A program made the position numbers and the translations under genes. Below are positions 60,372 to 64,000 of a stretch of 64,000 nucleotides of DNA, in pieces (position 1 is the first letter of the stretch; each line of letters opens with the position of its first letter). The stretch is from NCBI GenBank assembly GCA_004764695.1, contig SMSO01000036.1:1508001-1572000 (forward strand), in the 5' to 3' direction. The notes under the pieces are model-generated. The model saw only the letters and a list, made by a program, of their open reading frames with translations, ran no database searches and was not told where the DNA came from. The stretch comes from Schizochytrium sp. TIO01. Taxonomy: Eukaryota; Sar; Bigyra; Thraustochytrida; Thraustochytriidae.

Positions 60372-62411
60372 CTAGTGAGAAGAAAGCGAGACGTGCTTCT
60401 TCGTCTTAGGAATAAGATAATCAGGAAGTACGGATGGTTCCGGCATACCCTCTCTAGAAATACTTATAGCAAGATGGTGAGCCACTACGAATTCGTCACG
60501 ATCAAGTCGCCTGTCGCCATCGATATCAGCTAACTCAAGGATTCTAGCTATAGTAGCCTTAGACAATTGCGACCGCAAGAGAAACTCGCTAGCCGTCTTA
60601 CCCTTGACAAAGGATCCATCAGGGTCATTCTCAGCATACTTATCAAAGTTCCTGCAGCACAAGTTGTAACGCTCCTTTGTAACGGGCCACTTGCGCCCTC
60701 CAACAGCAGCCGAGCCAGCGCTAGATTTTGTCTGAGATAGCATCGGTGATGTAGGAGGCTGCGTTGGCTTCATCCTAAATTGTGCATTTTTTGGTGAAGG
60801 TATAGCCTCTGAACCGCCAGGAATGGCCGTGACACCCTGGCTGAGTGAGGTGCTGCGACGGGGCGGGGCAGGTGGGCCAGTGCCAAAAATGTTTGCCTGA
60901 ATATTGTCGCAATCTGCCACAATCGTAGATGAGGCTTCGGAAGCATTTCCAGCTACGATAATGTTATCGACTACGGTAGGTCTACTTCCAGGAGTATCAC
61001 GGAGAGTAGCGTTAGGATCAGGCCCGACATAGGTGATAGGAAACATCCCCTCGCGACCATCTTCTGTGGAGCCAAACCACCAGTCAGGGTCATCAGTAGA
61101 AATCAATTTAATTCGCTCTCCAGCATAAAGCTGCAATTCCACATCCTCGCGAGGTTCGAAATCATACAACGCTAGAACATGTGAAGCACGTGAGAGATCA
61201 TCAGGTGCTTGGATATCCTGGGTATTTGCTTGACTTGGAGTACGATTTGCTGCTTCCGCAGCATCTACTGGTTCAATAAACTCCTCGGTACCTGTAAGAC
61301 CACAATAAGCGCACGGAAAGATTCCCATTTCTGTACTTCCATCGGGCAGCATCTTCAAGCCAGTATACCAATCTTGATTAACCTGGCCTATGATTTTCAC
61401 TTGATCGCCCTCAACAAGATAAAGCTCATCGTCTTCCTCGGGCTCATGGTCATACAGGACAGTCACAAAGCGACTCACTCTGTTATTGTCAGCCACCGGG
61501 ACCGCAGACTCGCCAATGTGGTGACCTTGGTATAAGGGGTCAGCCGACATGGCTACAGCAGTATCAAAGCTTCCAATCCGCTCACGGGAATCCTGGCCAC
61601 TAACCGTACCTTCGTGTCCTCCCCCAGAAGGCATTGCACTGTTATGAGGAGTGAAGCCCGCTGGCAAGGTTTGTGTGATTGGCTGGGTTGCCAGGAAGCG
61701 ACCTTGGGGCTTTTCGCGAGTTGGGGGAGGTACATCAAAGAGATCTGATGCCTGACCAATAAGGCACTTCATTACAAGTGTCATGTTTTGAGCTTGCTTC
61801 ATCATGACTTGAGGGTCCGGCACTGCGTCGCTGGAAGGCGGAGGATCCAAGAGAATTGCCCCAAACATGTGAGCCAGACGGTCTTGATCAGTGAGACAGT
61901 CGCGTAAGAGCATGCAAAGGTCGCGGAGGTTCTCGAAATTCTTGTGAGGCACATCCTGTAACACTTCGCTTACTACTTCGACTATGGGCTTTGTGAGCCC
62001 CGTCTGCTCAAGGTCGCGAGAGAGGAAGACTTCGCTGAGGTGATGGGGAATAAGGGGTTTGTTCATCTCTTTAAGAAATAATTTCACAACATTGGCCCAC
62101 ACGTGAACATCGTAGTGTTCAAGAACAGGCCCAGGCGCATCGCGAGATCGCAATAAGTCCTTGGCAGCCATCTGGAAAGATGCCGCATCCGCTTCCGGGT
62201 CATTTCCACCGACTCTCATGAACAAGTTGTCTGTGTTGAGCGCATTCTCATATAGGTAATGAAACAGAGGTGTGAGCACGGCCATAACACGATTCTCTTC
62301 TTCACCATTGAGCCCCAGCTTCTTGGCGGCCTTGCTCAACTTGTAAGCCTTAGCCGCATCCTTTTTGTTGGTGGAGCTATTTTTGTTTTTTCCCCGCTTG
62401 AAAGGCAGCAT
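60372..62411 (-). CDS. RhoGAP-SH3-SH3-EH domain protein
   Basis: 679 residues from ATG at 62411, single exon. Residues ~30-220 resemble a RhoGAP domain: LFMRVGGNDPEA near the start (the catalytic arginine finger would be Arg in this loop), VVKLFLKEMNKPLIPHHL (the family's LKxxLRELPxPLIP helix), and FENLRDLCMLLRDC. Two SH3 domains lie at about 313-372 (VLYDHEPEEDDELYL... MGIFPCAY) and 409-466 (ALYDFEPREDVELQL... GMFPITYV). An EH domain at about 572-665 includes an EF-hand loop DIDGDRRLDRDEF and the hydrophobic VVAHHLAI typical of Eps15-type NPF binding. Short PAPPRR motifs suggest SH3 ligands. The predicted role is shutting off Rho/Rac/Cdc42 at endocytic sites. The second member of the arginine-finger environment differs from the usual GIFRxxG, so activity is likely but not certain. 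Confidence 0.82.
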   Translation of the reverse strand: MLPFKRGKNKNSSTNKKDAAKAYKLSKAAKKLGLNGEEENRVMAVLTPLFHYLYENALNTDNLFMRVGGNDPEADAASFQMAAKDLLRSRDAPGPVLEHYDVHVWANVVKLFLKEMNKPLIPHHLSEVFLSRDLEQTGLTKPIVEVVSEVLQDVPHKNFENLRDLCMLLRDCLTDQDRLAHMFGAILLDPPPSSDAVPDPQVMMKQAQNMTLVMKCLIGQASDLFDVPPPTREKPQGRFLATQPITQTLPAGFTPHNSAMPSGGGHEGTVSGQDSRERIGSFDTAVAMSADPLYQGHHIGESAVPVADNNRVSRFVTVLYDHEPEEDDELYLVEGDQVKIIGQVNQDWYTGLKMLPDGSTEMGIFPCAYCGLTGTEEFIEPVDAAEAANRTPSQANTQDIQAPDDLSRASHVLALYDFEPREDVELQLYAGERIKLISTDDPDWWFGSTEDGREGMFPITYVGPDPNATLRDTPGSRPTVVDNIIVAGNASEASSTIVADCDNIQANIFGTGPPAPPRRSTSLSQGVTAIPGGSEAIPSPKNAQFRMKPTQPPTSPMLSQTKSSAGSAAVGGRKWPVTKERYNLCCRNFDKYAENDPDGSFVKGKTASEFLLRSQLSKATIARILELADIDGDRRLDRDEFVVAHHLAISISREGMPEPSVLPDYLIPKTKKHVSLSSH

Positions 62412-64000
62412 CGTAGTTCTGAGAGAAGCTTTGTGAGGTTTGCGAAACTAGATATGTTCTCAAGCAAGCAAGGAAGCCAAGATTTTCTCCACTTCCCTTA
62501 TACACAATTAGATATGCAAGAAATCAAAGCTTACGGAAAGATCCCGCGAAAGAGAAGATAGTCAAGGCAAGCCGCCTCGTGACTTCCTTCGCACAAGGAC
62601 GCTCACTGACTGACCAGCGGTTGTCAGAAGTGTAGCAGCTTTGTCTTTGCTTGTTCTCCTACCCCAGCAAAAGTGACCTGATCCACGAGCCACTCTATTT
62701 CTGGGGAATAACTCCACGTTGTAAAGCTCTACGCAAAATATTGTGTACACAGCGAATCCTGTTGAAGCAGAAGAAGCCGAACAAGATGTCTGACTTGAAG
62801 TACCGACAGAAAAGAAAAACCACCTAGGTGCTCTCTCAATCTGGCTAAATCAGAGACAAATCGATGCCGTGGCAGGCAGCAGTATCTACTCTGCTTATGC
62901 GATGGAGGAAATAAGTGGAGTCGGTGGGGAGAAGGAAGCGGGGTTGAAAGATGCGATGTACTGGTTTTCTGACTGCTTGAGGAGAACCTTTTATAAAAGA
63001 CACAACAAACAAAAGAAGAAAGAATCAGTTGAAAGACTCACTGAGTGAAAGAAGAAACTCCGCGCTCACCCGAGCACTCGGAAGAGCAAGCAAATATGAA
63101 ACAACTAGCAGCAGAGACGCAAAGGTCAAAGAGTCCAATATTGCAGCTTTGGCGAAGATCTCAGACGAAACAATACACCCTGGGAAACGTCGCGTCGAAG
63201 TAATCGGCGGGCCGGCCGACTCTTGAAGAAATGGCACGAGCGAATGTATTTTATGTACCTACGTTATGAGCTCTGCTATCCAAAACACTAAGAACAGTAG
63301 GAGGCTCAATATTTGCTTTTCATTGTTTATTTATTCCAAGACCATTTCGTTTTTTTGGTTCCTAGAGGAGCACGAACCTTCACCCTGGGAGATCTTAACT
63401 TGTGGAGTTGTTCTAAAACATATCTTGAGTTTTTTAGAGTCTCGAAGCTGTTCGTGCGCAAGAGAATAATGATGGATAAATTGGGTTTTGGGATTTTCAT
63501 TTTGTTGGAATTTATATACTAATGTACAGAATATTTTCTGATTGATTATAATAATTTTTATTTTTAATAGCACATCTCTCGCCTGTTTGGCCTGTGTATG
63601 TTATTTCGACTCAGAATTCTGTGACTCGGCACCCTTTCTAGAAGTTCCTTTAAAAGTTGTCATATTTTCACTTGCAAGATTTCCAATTCGTTGTTTAACA
63701 AGTCTCTATTATTTCCTGAACTTCTTTTACACTCTTTTCGGTACTTGCCGATATCGTCGTCTCCCAGGAGGTGGCCAATGAAGAGAGACTTCGGCGCTAT
63801 CTTGCGCCGAGGTATTATCTTGGTCGGTGCACTCCTTAAGGTTGCCCTTGCAGCAGTAGAAAGTGTTTGCTCTCAGCCGCGAGAAAATGGGCGGTGAAAG
63901 GGCCCTTTAGCATTAACCTTGCTTTTATGTGCTAGCATTTAAGGATTGTCTTGGTTTAATGAAGACATAGAAAATTGAGGATGACTGCGTCGATCTGCTG
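62412..64000. other. Intergenic to window end
   Basis: No convincing gene. An ATG-less frame at 63029-63226 has a polar, somewhat coding-like composition but no domain. One TGTACCTACG motif at about 63254. Confidence 0.5.

Overview
This window is eukaryotic nuclear DNA. Genes sit one by one on both strands with no operons, 5' and 3' gaps are 0.2-3.4 kb, the standard code is used, and a few genes carry short GT-AG introns (five well supported or plausible cases, 99-248 nt, all with GTAAG-type donors). The repertoire (TBP, Rpn3, NAA20, Fcf2, a CDK9/12-like kinase, PME-1, TMX-type PDI) is general eukaryotic. An IFT57 homologue and a CatSper-type channel indicate a flagellated life stage. A PTxxPT-rich surface protein, mostly intronless long ORFs and mixed GC suggest a heterotrophic stramenopile, most likely a thraustochytrid/labyrinthulomycete. 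That placement is inference; no rRNA or organelle marker is present.

Layout. 1-9.3 kb: 3' end of an alpha/beta hydrolase, a long gene-poor gap, a CPI-17-like PP1 inhibitor, a TMX3-like ER oxidoreductase, and an organellar glutamyl-tRNA synthetase. 10-21.7 kb: a highly codon-biased thioredoxin-fold protein, a predicted tiny spliced membrane protein, proteasome subunit Rpn3, ADP-dependent glucokinase, Fcf2, and a PP2C phosphatase fused to a reticulon domain. 23-34.3 kb: a Cys-rich multi-pass membrane protein, a spliced CatSper-like channel, then a five-SH3 BBC1/AIM3-like scaffold followed by a free-standing tandem copy of its protease-fold domain. 35-44.3 kb: FAH-family hydrolase, coiled-coil hypothetical, spliced Sel1-repeat protein, small ankyrin protein, and a 1104-residue nine-TM protein with a modular Cys-rich ectodomain. 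45.5-54.3 kb: an 888-residue NEK kinase-IFT57 fusion, spliced PP2A methylesterase PME-1, and a CDK with RS-rich tail. 56-62.4 kb: TBP, spliced NAA20, a crotonase, and a RhoGAP-SH3-SH3-EH protein.

Themes. Several genes join domains that are normally on separate proteins. The two most striking are NEK6/7-type kinase + IFT57 and PP2C + reticulon; the multi-SH3/BBC1 and RhoGAP/SH3/EH proteins look like actin-endocytosis scaffolds. Three phosphatase-related genes (PP1 inhibitor, PP2C-reticulon, PME-1) occur in the same window, probably by chance. No mobile element, CRISPR array, rRNA or convincing tRNA was seen. Intergenic spaces contain microsatellites, AT-rich islands and a recurring TAGGTAGG/CCTACCTA motif.
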